A stretch of DNA of 64,000 nucleotides from Aromatoleum diolicum (GTDB lineage: Bacteria > Pseudomonadota > Gammaproteobacteria > Burkholderiales > Rhodocyclaceae): positions 1-64,000 of the forward strand of contig NZ_WTVQ01000004.1 in NCBI RefSeq assembly GCF_012910955.1. Direction: 5' to 3'. Position 1 is the stretch's first letter. Each line of letters begins with the position of its first letter. Shown one piece after another: positions 44,188-53,371 of the stretch. A program made the translations under genes and the position numbers. The notes below the pieces were generated by a model, which had not been told where the DNA came from, searched no databases, and saw only the letters and a list, made by a program, of their open reading frames with translations.

Positions 44188-44510
44188 TCGAAGGCGTGTG
44201 GCTGTGGATCACCTTCGGCCTGATCGCGGCGGCGACGATCTTGCCGCGCGGCAGCTTCATCCTGCTCGGCGAGGGCACGCGCCTGCCGCCGGCGCTGCAG
44301 CGCGCGCTGCGCTATGCACCGGCCGCGGCCTTGTCGGCGCTGATCGTGCCGGATCTGCTGCTCGATGCGGGCGCGTTCGATCCGCTGAATCCGAAGCTCG
44401 TCGCGGGCCTCGTGGTGATCGTTGCCGCCGCGCGCTCGCGTAATCCGTGGCTACCCTTCATCGCCGGCATGGGGGTGTTGCTGCTGCTGCGCAAGGGGCT
44501 GGGCTGGTAG
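44184..44510 (+). CDS. azlD: AzlD-family transporter, small subunit
   Basis: A 108-residue membrane protein with about four helices, the AzlD/YgaH partner of AzlC. LWITFGLIAAATILPRGSFI and RALRYAPAAALSALIVPDLL match the family. It is translated from the azlC message via ATGA. Confidence 0.9.
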   Translation: MIEGVWLWITFGLIAAATILPRGSFILLGEGTRLPPALQRALRYAPAAALSALIVPDLLLDAGAFDPLNPKLVAGLVVIVAAARSRNPWLPFIAGMGVLLLLRKGLGW

Positions 44511-44529
44511 CCGGCCGGCCCGCAGGGCT

Positions 44530-45441
44530 TCAGGTCAGGATGAAATTTGCGTCCGGCACGGGCGCCGGCGGCGGCGTTTCGCCGAGCATTTCGCGCAGGC
44601 TCGCGTCGATGCCGGCGACCAGCGTGTCGAGCGCGAGATCGTTGGCCAAGGTGCCGAACGGATCCTCGATCTCGTCGCTGAGCTCTTCCAGCGCGAAGAA
44701 GGTGTAGGACACGAAGGCCACCACCAGCGGCGTCATCAGGCCGATCGAGTCGACCAGGCCGAAGGGCAGCAGCATGCAGTAGAGATAGGCGCTGCGGTGC
44801 AGGATCACCGAATAGGTGAAGGGCAGCGGCGTGTTGGCGATACGTTCGCAGCCGCCGAGCGCGCCGGACAGTTCGTTGAGCGATTGTTCCATCTGCTGCG
44901 CGGCGATCGGTTCGAGTTGGCCCGCCGTGCGGCGCTCGCGCAGCCATTCGCCGAGCCACAGCAGTACCAGTGCGGGGGCGAAGCGCGCATCGCGCAGGCG
45001 ACTGAGCAAGTCGGCAGGCAGCAGACCCTCGAGTGCGGTGTCGCGCGGCCTGCCACGCAACTGGTTGCGCATCGTGGTCGCGAAGCCGATCAGTCCGAGG
45101 ACGAAAGGCCGGGGTTCGACGCCGCGCCCTGTCATCGTCAAGGCCTGCCGCGCCAGGTTGCGCGATTCGACCAGCACTGCGCCCCACAGCTTGCGCGCTT
45201 CCCAGTAGCGGTCATAACTGACGTTGATGCGGAACCCGAGGAAGATCGCCAGCGCGACGCCCATCAGCGAGAAGGGCGCGGAGTTCAGCGTGACTTTCCA
45301 GTGGAACAGCTGCCCGTGGAACAGCACGACCGCGGACGAGAGCGCGATGATGAACAACTGTTGGGAGAGAATGCGGGGAACCAGCGACCCGCGGCGAACG
45401 AACAGCAGACGGACCCAATGCGGGCGGGGACGGACGATCAC
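44530..45441 (-). CDS. Bestrophin-family channel protein
   Basis: Bacterial bestrophin homologue (YneE/RFP-TM type), 303 residues from the GTG at 45441. IVRPRPHWVRLLFVRRGSLV at the start, MGVALAIFLGFRINVSYDRYWEARKLWG, and PLVVAFVSYTFFALEELSDEIEDPFG are the hallmark sequences, the last with the acidic cluster. The related KpBest channel is cation-selective. Longer in-frame starts (to 45531) lack family similarity. Physiological role unknown. Confidence 0.87.
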   Translation of the reverse strand: MIVRPRPHWVRLLFVRRGSLVPRILSQQLFIIALSSAVVLFHGQLFHWKVTLNSAPFSLMGVALAIFLGFRINVSYDRYWEARKLWGAVLVESRNLARQALTMTGRGVEPRPFVLGLIGFATTMRNQLRGRPRDTALEGLLPADLLSRLRDARFAPALVLLWLGEWLRERRTAGQLEPIAAQQMEQSLNELSGALGGCERIANTPLPFTYSVILHRSAYLYCMLLPFGLVDSIGLMTPLVVAFVSYTFFALEELSDEIEDPFGTLANDLALDTLVAGIDASLREMLGETPPPAPVPDANFILT

Positions 45442-45703
45442 GGCTCGGGAGCAGGCATGTCGCGGCGCGACGAAGCGAGAATTTTCGCAGGTTTTGTGAA
45501 GCCGCAATGGAAAATTTTGTGCACTGCACACTGGAAGTGCGACGAGTGCGTCGGGCGTCCGCTATGCCGGCCGGCGTGCCGCGGCAATACCGTCGTCCGT
45601 GGCGGCGGGGGGGCGATCCGGCCGCGGTGTCGTGGAACGGTGTGGAGCGCGCCCACCGCGGTGGTGAGTCGCGGCTCCTTCGGTGACGATCGCCGGTGTG
45701 CGA

Positions 45704-46171
45704 TCAGCAGGTCTTGCAGGTTTCGACCGGCAGACCGCGCTTGACCCAGCCCGGACCGGCGGCGCTGCCGCTCATGCCTTCGCTGACGTTATACACACGG
45801 GTGAAGCCCTGCGCGGCGAGGAGGCGCTGCACCTGGCTGCTGCGGTTGCCACTGCGGCAGATGACGGCGATCGGCGCATCGCGCTTGCCGCCGACGCGGG
45901 CGAGCACGTCCTTGGTGAAACCTTCGGCGCCGCCCGGGTGATACATGTTGATCGGCGTCGCGCCGGGCGCGATGCCGGTTTCGCGCCATTCTTCGGGCGT
46001 GCGTACGTCGATCAGCGTCATTTCACCGGTGCTGGCGCGGGCGCGTGCCTCGGCGGGGCTGATTTCGGGTGTCGCGCCCTGCTGGGACTGGGCGGTGGAA
46101 AAGGGTAGCAGCACAGCGGCCGCGGCGAGGAGCAGCGCGCGACGGCTCAGAAGACGAACAGGGATCGACAT
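45704..46171 (-). CDS. Exported rhodanese-like sulfurtransferase
   Basis: A 155-residue single-domain rhodanese with a signal peptide (RRALLLAAAAVLLPFSTAQS), probably periplasmic. The active-site loop is CRSGNRSSQ with Cys105. LIDVRTPEEWRETGIAPGA is the usual N-terminal motif. CGGAG ahead of ATG 46171. Two more cysteines are at the C-terminus (ETCKTC). An AT-rich palindrome lies 72 bases upstream, reminiscent of sulfide-sensor operators. Confidence 0.9.
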   Translation of the reverse strand: MSIPVRLLSRRALLLAAAAVLLPFSTAQSQQGATPEISPAEARARASTGEMTLIDVRTPEEWRETGIAPGATPINMYHPGGAEGFTKDVLARVGGKRDAPIAVICRSGNRSSQVQRLLAAQGFTRVYNVSEGMSGSAAGPGWVKRGLPVETCKTC

Positions 46172-46242
46172 GGCGAACTCCGGTAAACGGGTGAGGCAGG
46201 TGGTCAACGGTTTTAAGACCGGCCGTTGGCTTCCGAGTTCGT

Positions 46243-46256
46243 CATATTAGCATATG
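46243..46256 (-). promoter_or_regulatory. AT-rich palindrome upstream of the rhodanese gene
   Basis: CATAT-TAGC-ATATG is a perfect inverted repeat and also contains promoter-like AT-rich sequence for the minus strand. It may be an operator of an ArsR-type sulfur sensor, but the spacing differs from the RND palindrome at 5817. Confidence 0.45.
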
Positions 46257-46303
46257 CTTACTCTGGTGCCTGCCGCTGCCACTGCCTGTCACCGAGCGGT
46301 CCG

Positions 46304-46945
46304 TTAGCCCGCTAGCCAGGCGAGTCCGCCGGCCAGGGCCAGCCCGCCGCTCGCGAGCCCCGCGAGTCGCCGCGGCGAGCCGTGCAGCCGCCCCCACAGC
46401 CAGAAGCCGGACAAACCGAGGAAGGCCAGCCCCAGCGCGGCGGCGTCCGACAGCAGCACCCATGCCGGGCCGGTACCGATCGCCATGTGCAGGCGCGCGA
46501 GATACAGCCACACATTCGGCTTGGTGCGCTTCGCCTCGGCTTGATGACTGCCGCGCCAGTACTCGACCTGCACCGACTCGGACGGCGTGTCGGCGCGCAA
46601 GGTCCAGCGCTCGGGCTGACGGACTTCGCCGCCGTCCCAACTCACGACGCGGGCCGGCTCGACGCGCGGCGTGAGGGCGGCCGCATCGACGCCGAGCGCT
46701 GGCGCGAGTGCCGCGGCGAGCGCGCGCGGGTCGGCCGGCGTCGCCTCCACCGGCAGCAGTTGCGTGATTTCCTTGCGGTCGAGCGCGGGGATCTTCATCT
46801 GCGCGCGGTGGTTCAGCAGGAAGCCGGTGCACGCGAACAGCAGCAGCATCGCCGCGAGGCCGAGGCCGAACCAGGCGTGGATGCGGCGTAGCCATTTCTG
46901 CGAGTTGCCGCGGCTGGCGGCAGGGCCGGGGTGACGGTGGATCAT
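46304..46945 (-). CDS. PepSY-associated transmembrane protein (PiuB-like)
   Basis: A 213-residue membrane protein. An N-terminal cytoplasmic basic tail leads to LRRIHAWFGLGLAAMLLLFACTGFLLNH, followed by a periplasmic domain and two C-terminal helices (WVLLSDAAALGLAFLGLSGFWLW; LAGLASGGLALAGGLAWLAG). Such PepSY proteins often accompany siderophore receptors and are proposed to reduce ferric siderophores. It begins 7 bases after the receptor gene stop, in the same operon. Confidence 0.87.
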   Translation of the reverse strand: MIHRHPGPAASRGNSQKWLRRIHAWFGLGLAAMLLLFACTGFLLNHRAQMKIPALDRKEITQLLPVEATPADPRALAAALAPALGVDAAALTPRVEPARVVSWDGGEVRQPERWTLRADTPSESVQVEYWRGSHQAEAKRTKPNVWLYLARLHMAIGTGPAWVLLSDAAALGLAFLGLSGFWLWGRLHGSPRRLAGLASGGLALAGGLAWLAG

Positions 46946-46952
46946 TGTTTGC

Positions 46953-49079
46953 TCAGAAGTGGAAGGTCGCGGTCGCCTGCAGGGTGCGCTGCGCGCCCGG
47001 CTGGTTCAGGCCATTGACGCTGCCGTGCGCGCTTGCCCAGTACTCGCGGTCGAACGCGTTCTTGAGGTTGAACGCGAGGTCGTAGGCTTGGCTGCGGTAC
47101 AGCAACGCGGCGTCGAACACCGCGAAACCGGGCAGGCGCACGAGGTTGTCGGGCGAGGCGTATTGCGAAGACTGCGCGTGCACGCCGCCGCCGAGGCTCC
47201 AGCCGCGGCCGAGTTCGCGCGTCACCCACAGCGAGCCGCTGTGGCGCGGCGTCAGCGCGGCATCCTTGCCTTCGAAGGGCACGGTCACGCGCTGTGTGCC
47301 GAAATTCGTGCCGCCGGTGGCAGTGGATTTGACCGTTTCGCTATCGAGATACGCATAGCCGGCGTGAATCTGCCAGCCGGCGGCGGGACGGCCGGAGAGC
47401 GACAGTTCGAGGCCGTTGGTGCGCTGCTTGCCGGCGTTGAGGGTCTGGCGCGTGACCGGCTCGGTGATCTTCATGTCGCTGCGCACCAGCTGGAAGACTG
47501 CGGCGCCGGCGGACAGCGCGCCGCCGAGGAAGTCCCACTTGGCGCCGATCTCGCGGTTGGTCGTGATCTCGGGATCGCTGTCGACGTTGGACGCGCTCAA
47601 CTGGAACTGCTCGCCCGAAGGCTGGAAGGAGCGCGACACCGAGACGTAGTAGGACTGCATCGCATCGGGCTGCCACACGAGCCCCGCGCGCGGGCTCCAT
47701 TCGCGGTCGGTGCGCGCGAAGTCCGGTTTGCCGGGCTCGGTGGTCTTCTGGCGGTATTCGTCGTGGCGGATGCCGACGAGCGCTTTCCACCGCTCGCCCA
47801 GCGCGATCTGGTCCTGCAGATAGAACGCGCTGCTGTCCTGCCGCGTGACATTGTCGATGGTGCGCGAGTTCGGCGCCGTCGTGGCATAGGGCGGGATCGC
47901 GCCGCCGGGGTTGAACAGCGGCACGCGGTCGATGCCGATCCAGTTGTCGATGTCGAGGCTCTTGTCCTGGCTGCCGAGTTCGATGCCGTACAGCAGAGTG
48001 TGGGTCATGCCGCCCAGCTTGAGCCGCTGCGTGAGTTCCAGCTGATTGAACCAGCCGTGTTCGTCGCGGACGACATGGCCGTGGGTGCGCTGCATGAACA
48101 GTTCGCCATTTGCCAGCGTGTAGGCACTGCCGGAGCGGTACAGGGTGTTGTCGCGATCGAGTTTGAAGTCGTAATAGCGCAGCACGTTGCGCAGCGACCA
48201 ATCGGTGTCGATGCGGTGCGACAGCGTGGCGGTCGCGGTATTCATCGTCGCCGTGGTCGTGTCGTCGCGCTCCGCGTCGCCCGAGCCGTAATAGGTGTCG
48301 TGATCGACGTCGAGCGGGCGGCCGTAGTCGTCGGGAATGCCGAAGTCGGTCGGGCGCCGGTCGCGGTTGTGCGCGAGCTGCAGCAGCAGGCGGGTGTCCT
48401 CGCCGAGCTTGAGGTCGAGCGAGGGCGCGATCGCCTCGCGCTTGATGAAGGACTCGTCGCGGAAACCGGTCGAGTCCTCGAAGGCGCCGGTCAGGCGGAA
48501 GGCGTGGCCGTTCTCGCCGAGCGCGCCGGCGGTGTCGAAGCTGATGCGTTTCTCGCCTTGGGAGTCGAGCTGCAGCGTGACTTCGCGGATCGCCTGCGGC
48601 GTCGGCAGCTTGCTGACGCGGTTGATGATGCCGCCCGACGAGCCGCGCCCGTACAGCACCGCGGCCGGGCCCTTGAGGACCTCGATGCGCTCGGTGTTCG
48701 ACAGGTCGCGAAAATACAGCGCGTCGTCGCGCACGCCGTCGAGGAAATTGTCGCCGATCGCGGTGAAGCCGCGGATCGCGAACTGGTCGCGCTGGCCGTC
48801 ACCCATGTTGAGCGTCACGCCCGGCACGTTCTTCAGCGCATCGGCGAGCGAGCGCGCGCCCTGGTCGGCGATCAGCTCGGGTCCGACGACGTTCACGGTC
48901 TGCGGGATGTCGCGCAGCGGTGCGGCCCCCTTGGTTGCCGAGGACGACACCAGCGGGTTGTACGACGGGGCGGCACCCGCCTGTTCGGCGGTGACGGTCA
49001 CGGCGGGCAAGGTGGCCTGGGCCGCGGCCAGCGCGGGCAGCGCAGCCATAAGCGCCACGCTGAGGGTGGTAAGACGCAT
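46953..49079 (-). CDS. TonB-dependent siderophore receptor 1
   Basis: Outer membrane ferric siderophore receptor of 708 residues. A signal peptide (LSVALMAALPALAAAQ) leads to the plug domain with RDIPQTVNVVGPELI, KNVPGVTLNMGDGQRDQ, IRGF and IEVLKGPAAVLYGRGSSGG, features of the FhuA/FpvA-like siderophore group. The 22-strand barrel ends in the outer membrane C-terminal phenylalanine (ATATFHF). The ATG at 49079 has GGAGCT before it; the open frame extends upstream into the promoter region and is rejected. Co-transcribed with the PepSY gene. A Fur-like box lies ~95 bases upstream. Confidence 0.92.
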   Translation of the reverse strand: MRLTTLSVALMAALPALAAAQATLPAVTVTAEQAGAAPSYNPLVSSSATKGAAPLRDIPQTVNVVGPELIADQGARSLADALKNVPGVTLNMGDGQRDQFAIRGFTAIGDNFLDGVRDDALYFRDLSNTERIEVLKGPAAVLYGRGSSGGIINRVSKLPTPQAIREVTLQLDSQGEKRISFDTAGALGENGHAFRLTGAFEDSTGFRDESFIKREAIAPSLDLKLGEDTRLLLQLAHNRDRRPTDFGIPDDYGRPLDVDHDTYYGSGDAERDDTTTATMNTATATLSHRIDTDWSLRNVLRYYDFKLDRDNTLYRSGSAYTLANGELFMQRTHGHVVRDEHGWFNQLELTQRLKLGGMTHTLLYGIELGSQDKSLDIDNWIGIDRVPLFNPGGAIPPYATTAPNSRTIDNVTRQDSSAFYLQDQIALGERWKALVGIRHDEYRQKTTEPGKPDFARTDREWSPRAGLVWQPDAMQSYYVSVSRSFQPSGEQFQLSASNVDSDPEITTNREIGAKWDFLGGALSAGAAVFQLVRSDMKITEPVTRQTLNAGKQRTNGLELSLSGRPAAGWQIHAGYAYLDSETVKSTATGGTNFGTQRVTVPFEGKDAALTPRHSGSLWVTRELGRGWSLGGGVHAQSSQYASPDNLVRLPGFAVFDAALLYRSQAYDLAFNLKNAFDREYWASAHGSVNGLNQPGAQRTLQATATFHF

Positions 49080-49172
49080 CGGAGCTCCGGTCGGGAAGGT
49101 TGCTGGCTGGCGATCCGGCCGGAGAAGGCGGAGTGGCTGGCTGAGTGTGTGCGGATTGTATCGCGATGTAGA

Positions 49173-49192
49173 AATGCGAATCAATCGCAATT
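49173..49192 (-). promoter_or_regulatory. Fur-like box upstream of receptor 1
   Basis: AATGCGAATCAATCGCAATT is a near-palindrome (TGCGA ... TCGCA) and matches the AATGCGAAT-type iron boxes recurring in this window. It is ~95 bases before the receptor 1 start. Fur binding is inferred. Confidence 0.7.
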
Positions 49193-49369
49193 GTGGCATG
49201 CCGAGCAGCGGCCCATCCTCGTGCGCGGACGGAAGCGGTGCAGCAGTGATGCAGTGTTCAAGCCGCATTGCCAAGCCCCGCGCCGGCGTGGCGCAAACGG
49301 CGTCGTCGGCGCGGCACATCCGGGTCAGGCTGCCGGGCGAGCCGCTGAACGTGACGGCAGAAGAGTTGC

Positions 49370-49412
49370 AAGTGCGAATCGTTATCGTTTAGGATGCGAA
49401 CCGTTCTCAATT
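49370..49412 (+). promoter_or_regulatory. Double Fur-like box upstream of receptor 2
   Basis: AAGTGCGAATCGTTATCGTT and GATGCGAACCGTTCTCAATT stand in tandem ~110 bases before the receptor 2 start. Both share the TGCGAA core with the other boxes. Fur control is inferred. Confidence 0.65.
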
Positions 49413-49521
49413 GTTACAAACGCATTTCACCTCCAGGGCGATCCCTCACGAATTTTTCAATCACCGGCAAGCCAGGCGACATCTCTCCCAGCCAGCCACG
49501 ATTCACACAGGAGCAAGATAG

Positions 49522-51633
49522 ATGTCGTTCGATTTTCGACTGAAGCCGGTCGCGTTTGCCATGTTCGCCGTTCTCGGTTCCGGCAGTCTCGTGCATGCCG
49601 CCGACGCGGTGCTGTCGCCGGTTCTCGTCCAGGGCGAGGCCGAGCGCGCCGACGGCCCGGTGCAGGGCTACCGCGCAACGCGTTCCGCCACCTTCACCAA
49701 AACCGACACGCCGCTGAAGGAGGTGCCCGCGTCGATCACCGTCGTGCCCGAGAGCCTGATCAAGGACCAGGCGATGAGCGGCATGTCGGACGTGCTGCGT
49801 TACGTGCCGGGCACGACCGCCGCGCAGGGCGAAGGCAACCGCGACCAGATGGTGATCCGCGGCAACAACACGACGGCCGACTTCTTCGTCAATGGCATCC
49901 GTGACGACGCGCAGATCTTCCGCGACCTGTACAACCTCGAGCGCGTCGAGGTGCTGAAGGGGCCGGGCGGCATGACTTTCGGCCGCGGTGGCGCCGGCGG
50001 CGTCGTCAATCGCGTGACGAAGCGGCCGGTGTTCGGTCTCGTCGCCGAGGTCGGCGTCACCGTCGGCAGTTTCGACCAGCTGCGCGGCACCGTCGACGTC
50101 GGCAACAAGCTCAACGACGCGGCGGCATGGCGCCTGAATGCGATGGCGGAACGCGCCGACAGTTTCCGCGACGGCGTCGACCTGAAGCGCTACGCATTCA
50201 ATCCGAGCGTCACGCTGACCCCGGGCGGCAACACCGCGCTGACCCTGGCGTACGAGCGGCTCTACGACGAACGCACCGCCGACCGCGGCATCCCGTCGCA
50301 GGGCGATCGCCCGTTCGACACCCGCCGCAGCACCTTCTTCGGCAACGCCGACCAGAGCAAGTCGCGGGCGATGGTGGACGCGATTTCGGCGGTGCTCGAG
50401 CACGATTTCGGCGGTGTGCAACTGAAGAACAGCTTCCGTGTCACGCAGTACGACAAGTTCTACCAGAACGTCTTCGCCGGCGGTGCCGTCAATGGTGCCG
50501 GCACCGTCCGCATCTCCGCGTACAACAGCTCGAACCTGCGCACCAACTTCTTCAACCAGACCGACCTGACGACCAGGTTCGCCACCGGCGGACTGCAGCA
50601 CACTCTGCTCGCCGGCGTCGAACTCGGCCATCAGGACAGCGACAACGAACGCAATACCGGTTTCTTCGGCAACGCGGCGAACGCGACCGTGTCGGCGGCG
50701 AACCCGTTCGCGAGGGCGACGAGCTTCCGCTTCAACGGCACGGACGCGAACAACACCGTGACCTCGGACACTTTCGCGGCCTACCTGCAGGACCAGATCG
50801 CGCTCTCCGAACACTGGAAGGTGCTCGCCGGCCTGCGCTACGACCAGTTCAAGGTCGAACTCGATGACAAGCGCACGACCACGACGCGCCAGGACCTGTC
50901 GCGCACCGATAACGAAGTCAGCCCGCGCGCCGGCCTGATCTGGACGCCGACCCCGGCACAGACCTACTACGCGAGCTACAGTTACGCCTTCCTGCCGTCG
51001 GGCGAGCAGCTGAGCCTCGCCGCGAATACCGACGATCTGGCGCCGGAAAAGGCGGTCAACTACGAGATCGGCGCGCGCTGGGACCTCGCGCCGGAACTCA
51101 CGCTGTCTGCCGCGCTGTTCCGCCTCGATCGCGAGGACATGAAGGTCGCCGACCCGCGTGACCCCGCGAGCGGCCGCCTGGTGCAGTCCGGCGAGCAGCG
51201 CACCGAAGGCGTCGAAGTCGGCCTGCAGGGGCGGATCACGCCGTGGTGGCAGGTCTATGCCGGCTACGCAAATCTGGACGCCGAGATCACGCAGACGACG
51301 TCGAGCGCGCCGAAGGGGAGCAAGGTCGGCCTCGTGCCGGAGCACATGGCGTCGCTGTGGAACCGCTTTGACTTCGGCGGCGGCTGGGGGGCCGGCCTGG
51401 GGGTCGTACATCAGTCGTCGGTCTACACGTCGTTCAGCAACGCGGTGAAGCTGCCGGCCTTCACGCGTGTCGACGGTGCGCTGTACTACAGCTTTGCCGG
51501 CGGCAAGACGCGCCTCGCGCTCAATGTCGAGAACCTGTTCGACAAGAAGTATTACCCGACCGCGCATAGCGACACCAACATCAGCCCCGGGGCGCCGCTC
51601 AACGCGAAGCTGACCCTCAGCACCGCGTTCTGA
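49522..51633 (+). CDS. TonB-dependent catecholate-type siderophore receptor 2
   Basis: Outer membrane receptor of 703 residues. A signal peptide (FAMFAVLGSGSLVHAADA) leads to a plug domain with KEVPASITVVPESLIKDQ, RYVPGTTAAQGEGNRDQ and VEVLKGPGGMTFGRGGAGG, resembling the Fiu/BfrD-like catecholate receptors. The barrel ends with LNAKLTLSTAF. AGGAG precedes ATG 49522. It is divergent from receptor 1 with 441 bases between, containing Fur-like boxes for both. The ligand is unknown. Confidence 0.92.
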   Translation: MSFDFRLKPVAFAMFAVLGSGSLVHAADAVLSPVLVQGEAERADGPVQGYRATRSATFTKTDTPLKEVPASITVVPESLIKDQAMSGMSDVLRYVPGTTAAQGEGNRDQMVIRGNNTTADFFVNGIRDDAQIFRDLYNLERVEVLKGPGGMTFGRGGAGGVVNRVTKRPVFGLVAEVGVTVGSFDQLRGTVDVGNKLNDAAAWRLNAMAERADSFRDGVDLKRYAFNPSVTLTPGGNTALTLAYERLYDERTADRGIPSQGDRPFDTRRSTFFGNADQSKSRAMVDAISAVLEHDFGGVQLKNSFRVTQYDKFYQNVFAGGAVNGAGTVRISAYNSSNLRTNFFNQTDLTTRFATGGLQHTLLAGVELGHQDSDNERNTGFFGNAANATVSAANPFARATSFRFNGTDANNTVTSDTFAAYLQDQIALSEHWKVLAGLRYDQFKVELDDKRTTTTRQDLSRTDNEVSPRAGLIWTPTPAQTYYASYSYAFLPSGEQLSLAANTDDLAPEKAVNYEIGARWDLAPELTLSAALFRLDREDMKVADPRDPASGRLVQSGEQRTEGVEVGLQGRITPWWQVYAGYANLDAEITQTTSSAPKGSKVGLVPEHMASLWNRFDFGGGWGAGLGVVHQSSVYTSFSNAVKLPAFTRVDGALYYSFAGGKTRLALNVENLFDKKYYPTAHSDTNISPGAPLNAKLTLSTAF

Positions 51634-51771
51634 TACCCCGCAAGCCGTGCGCGCTATCCACCAGGTAGCCGGCCGGCCATCCTGGCACGATGGCCGGCCC
51701 CGCTGGCGCGGCGGTGGGCGCGGACCGGGCTGGCCTGACAGCGCGTGTCCTCTGCGCGCATCGCTGGCGTT

Positions 51772-52341
51772 TCAGTCGCGCAGATCCGCGGGCGTATCGA
51801 CGTCCGTCAGCACGCCGGGTTCATCGGTTTCGAGCAACTGAATCGTCGCTTCGCGCAACAGCGTGCGTGCGCCCTCGTCCCCTGACAGGGCCGCGAGCCG
51901 GTTGCCCCAGTCCCCACCGAATCCGACCGGATGGCCGCGCTGTCCCGAATGCAGTGGGGCGACCACGCGCGCGGGCGCGTCGATGGCGTCGGCGACCGCG
52001 CGGATCACCGCGGGCGGCAGCCACGGCATGTCGGCGAGCGCCACCACCCAACCGCTAGCGCCTGCGCTGGCCTGCACCGCCTGTGCCAATGCGCTGCCCA
52101 TGCCGAGTTCGGCCTCGCGACATTCCAATACCGCGCAGCCGGCTTCGATCAGCCAGCGCACACGCTCCGCATGGCCCGGTCTGACGACGGCGAGGCTGCC
52201 GGGCAGGGCGGCGCACAAGGCGCGGGCACTATGCCACAGCACCGGCCGCCCATCGGCGAGCGGCGCGAGCAGCTTGTCCTGCCGGCCGCTGGCGTCGAAG
52301 CGCCGGCCGTAGCCGGCAGCCAGCAGGATGCCGCGGATCAT
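51772..52341 (-). CDS. MocA-like molybdenum cofactor cytidylyltransferase
   Basis: Nucleotidyltransferase of 189 residues of the MocA/MobA family, likely forming the cytidine dinucleotide version of molybdopterin for xanthine dehydrogenase-type enzymes. [21 protein letters not shown] is the nucleotide-binding signature; [12 protein letters not shown] holds a metal Asp; HPVGFGGDW is typical of MocA. It overlaps the xdhC stop by four bases, and serves the molybdenum hydroxylase genes upstream. Confidence 0.9.
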   Translation of the reverse strand: MIRGILLAAGYGRRFDASGRQDKLLAPLADGRPVLWHSARALCAALPGSLAVVRPGHAERVRWLIEAGCAVLECREAELGMGSALAQAVQASAGASGWVVALADMPWLPPAVIRAVADAIDAPARVVAPLHSGQRGHPVGFGGDWGNRLAALSGDEGARTLLREATIQLLETDEPGVLTDVDTPADLRD

Positions 52342-53360
52342 CGCGTCGCGCAGGCCGACAGGGTGTCGGCGGCGATGTCGAGTGCCGCCTTGGCGGTCGC
52401 GACCTTGAGCACGCGTTCCGCGGCGACGCCATTCTTGACTGCGACCAGTTCGGCGGCGATCGATACCGCGATCTCGCCCGGTGTGCGGCTGCCGATATAC
52501 AGGCCCGCCGGGCCGCGCAGCGCGGCGACCTGCTCCGCGTTGAGGTCGAATTCCCGCAGGCGCTCGCGCCGCGCCGCATTGTTGCGCCGCGAGCCGAGGG
52601 CGGCGACGTAGAACGCGGGCGAGCGCAGCGCTTCCATCAACGCGAGGTCGTCGAGCTTGGGGTCGTGGGTGAGCGCGACCACCGCCATGCGCGCATCGGG
52701 GCGCATCGCGGTCACGACGTCGTCGGGCATTTCGCGCGTCAGCGTCGTGCCGGGGATATTCCATTCCTCGCGGTATTCCTCGCGCGGATCGCAGATCGTG
52801 ACCGCGAAATCGAGGCCCTGCGCGATGCGCGCGAGGCTCGCCGAGAGCTGGCCGGCGCCGATCAGCAGCAGGCGGTAGCGCGGCCCGAAGACGCTGGTGA
52901 GGGTTTCGCCGTCGAAGGCGGTGCCTTGTTCGGGGTGTGCGGCAGCGAGCGTGCTGCGGCCGCTGGCGATATCCAGCCGGCGCTCGACCAGTTCGCCGGC
53001 CGCAAGGCGCGCGAGCAGTGCATCGAGTGGCGCCGCGTCGCGCAAGGGTTCGAGCACCAGTTCCATCGTGCCGCCGCAGGGCAGGCCGAAGCGGCGTGCA
53101 TCTTCGGCGCCGACGCCGTAGCTCACATGCTGCGGCGACTCGGGCATGCCATCGCGCTGCAGGCGGTAGATCAGGTCATCCTCGATGCAGCCGCCGGACA
53201 CCGAACCCACCGCGCGGCCGTCGTCGCGCAGCGCGAGCAGCGCGCCCGGCGGGCGCGGCGACGAACCCCAGGTGCGCACCACGGTGGCGAGCATCACCCG
53301 GTGGCCGTCGTCAAGCCAGGCGCGGGCGCGAGTCAGGACTTCGAGATCCAGGCTGTCCAT
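52338..53360 (-). CDS. xdhC: XdhC-family molybdenum hydroxylase maturation protein
   Basis: Binds and delivers sulfurated molybdenum cofactor to xanthine dehydrogenase-type enzymes. 340 residues: an N-terminal XdhC/CoxI domain with [15 protein letters not shown] and [12 protein letters not shown], and a C-terminal Rossmann domain with [17 protein letters not shown] and [13 protein letters not shown]. It starts 11 bases after the large subunit gene stop and overlaps the MocA-like gene, forming one operon. Confidence 0.92.
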   Translation of the reverse strand: MDSLDLEVLTRARAWLDDGHRVMLATVVRTWGSSPRPPGALLALRDDGRAVGSVSGGCIEDDLIYRLQRDGMPESPQHVSYGVGAEDARRFGLPCGGTMELVLEPLRDAAPLDALLARLAAGELVERRLDIASGRSTLAAAHPEQGTAFDGETLTSVFGPRYRLLLIGAGQLSASLARIAQGLDFAVTICDPREEYREEWNIPGTTLTREMPDDVVTAMRPDARMAVVALTHDPKLDDLALMEALRSPAFYVAALGSRRNNAARRERLREFDLNAEQVAALRGPAGLYIGSRTPGEIAVSIAAELVAVKNGVAAERVLKVATAKAALDIAADTLSACATR

Positions 53361-53371
53361 GGTGGTTCTCC

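Noticed and set aside
46959-49904. 981-codon open frame on the plus strand
   Set aside because: It is antisense to TonB receptor 1 and extends through its promoter; composition is Arg/Ala/Gly-rich without domains, a usual artefact of high-GC DNA.
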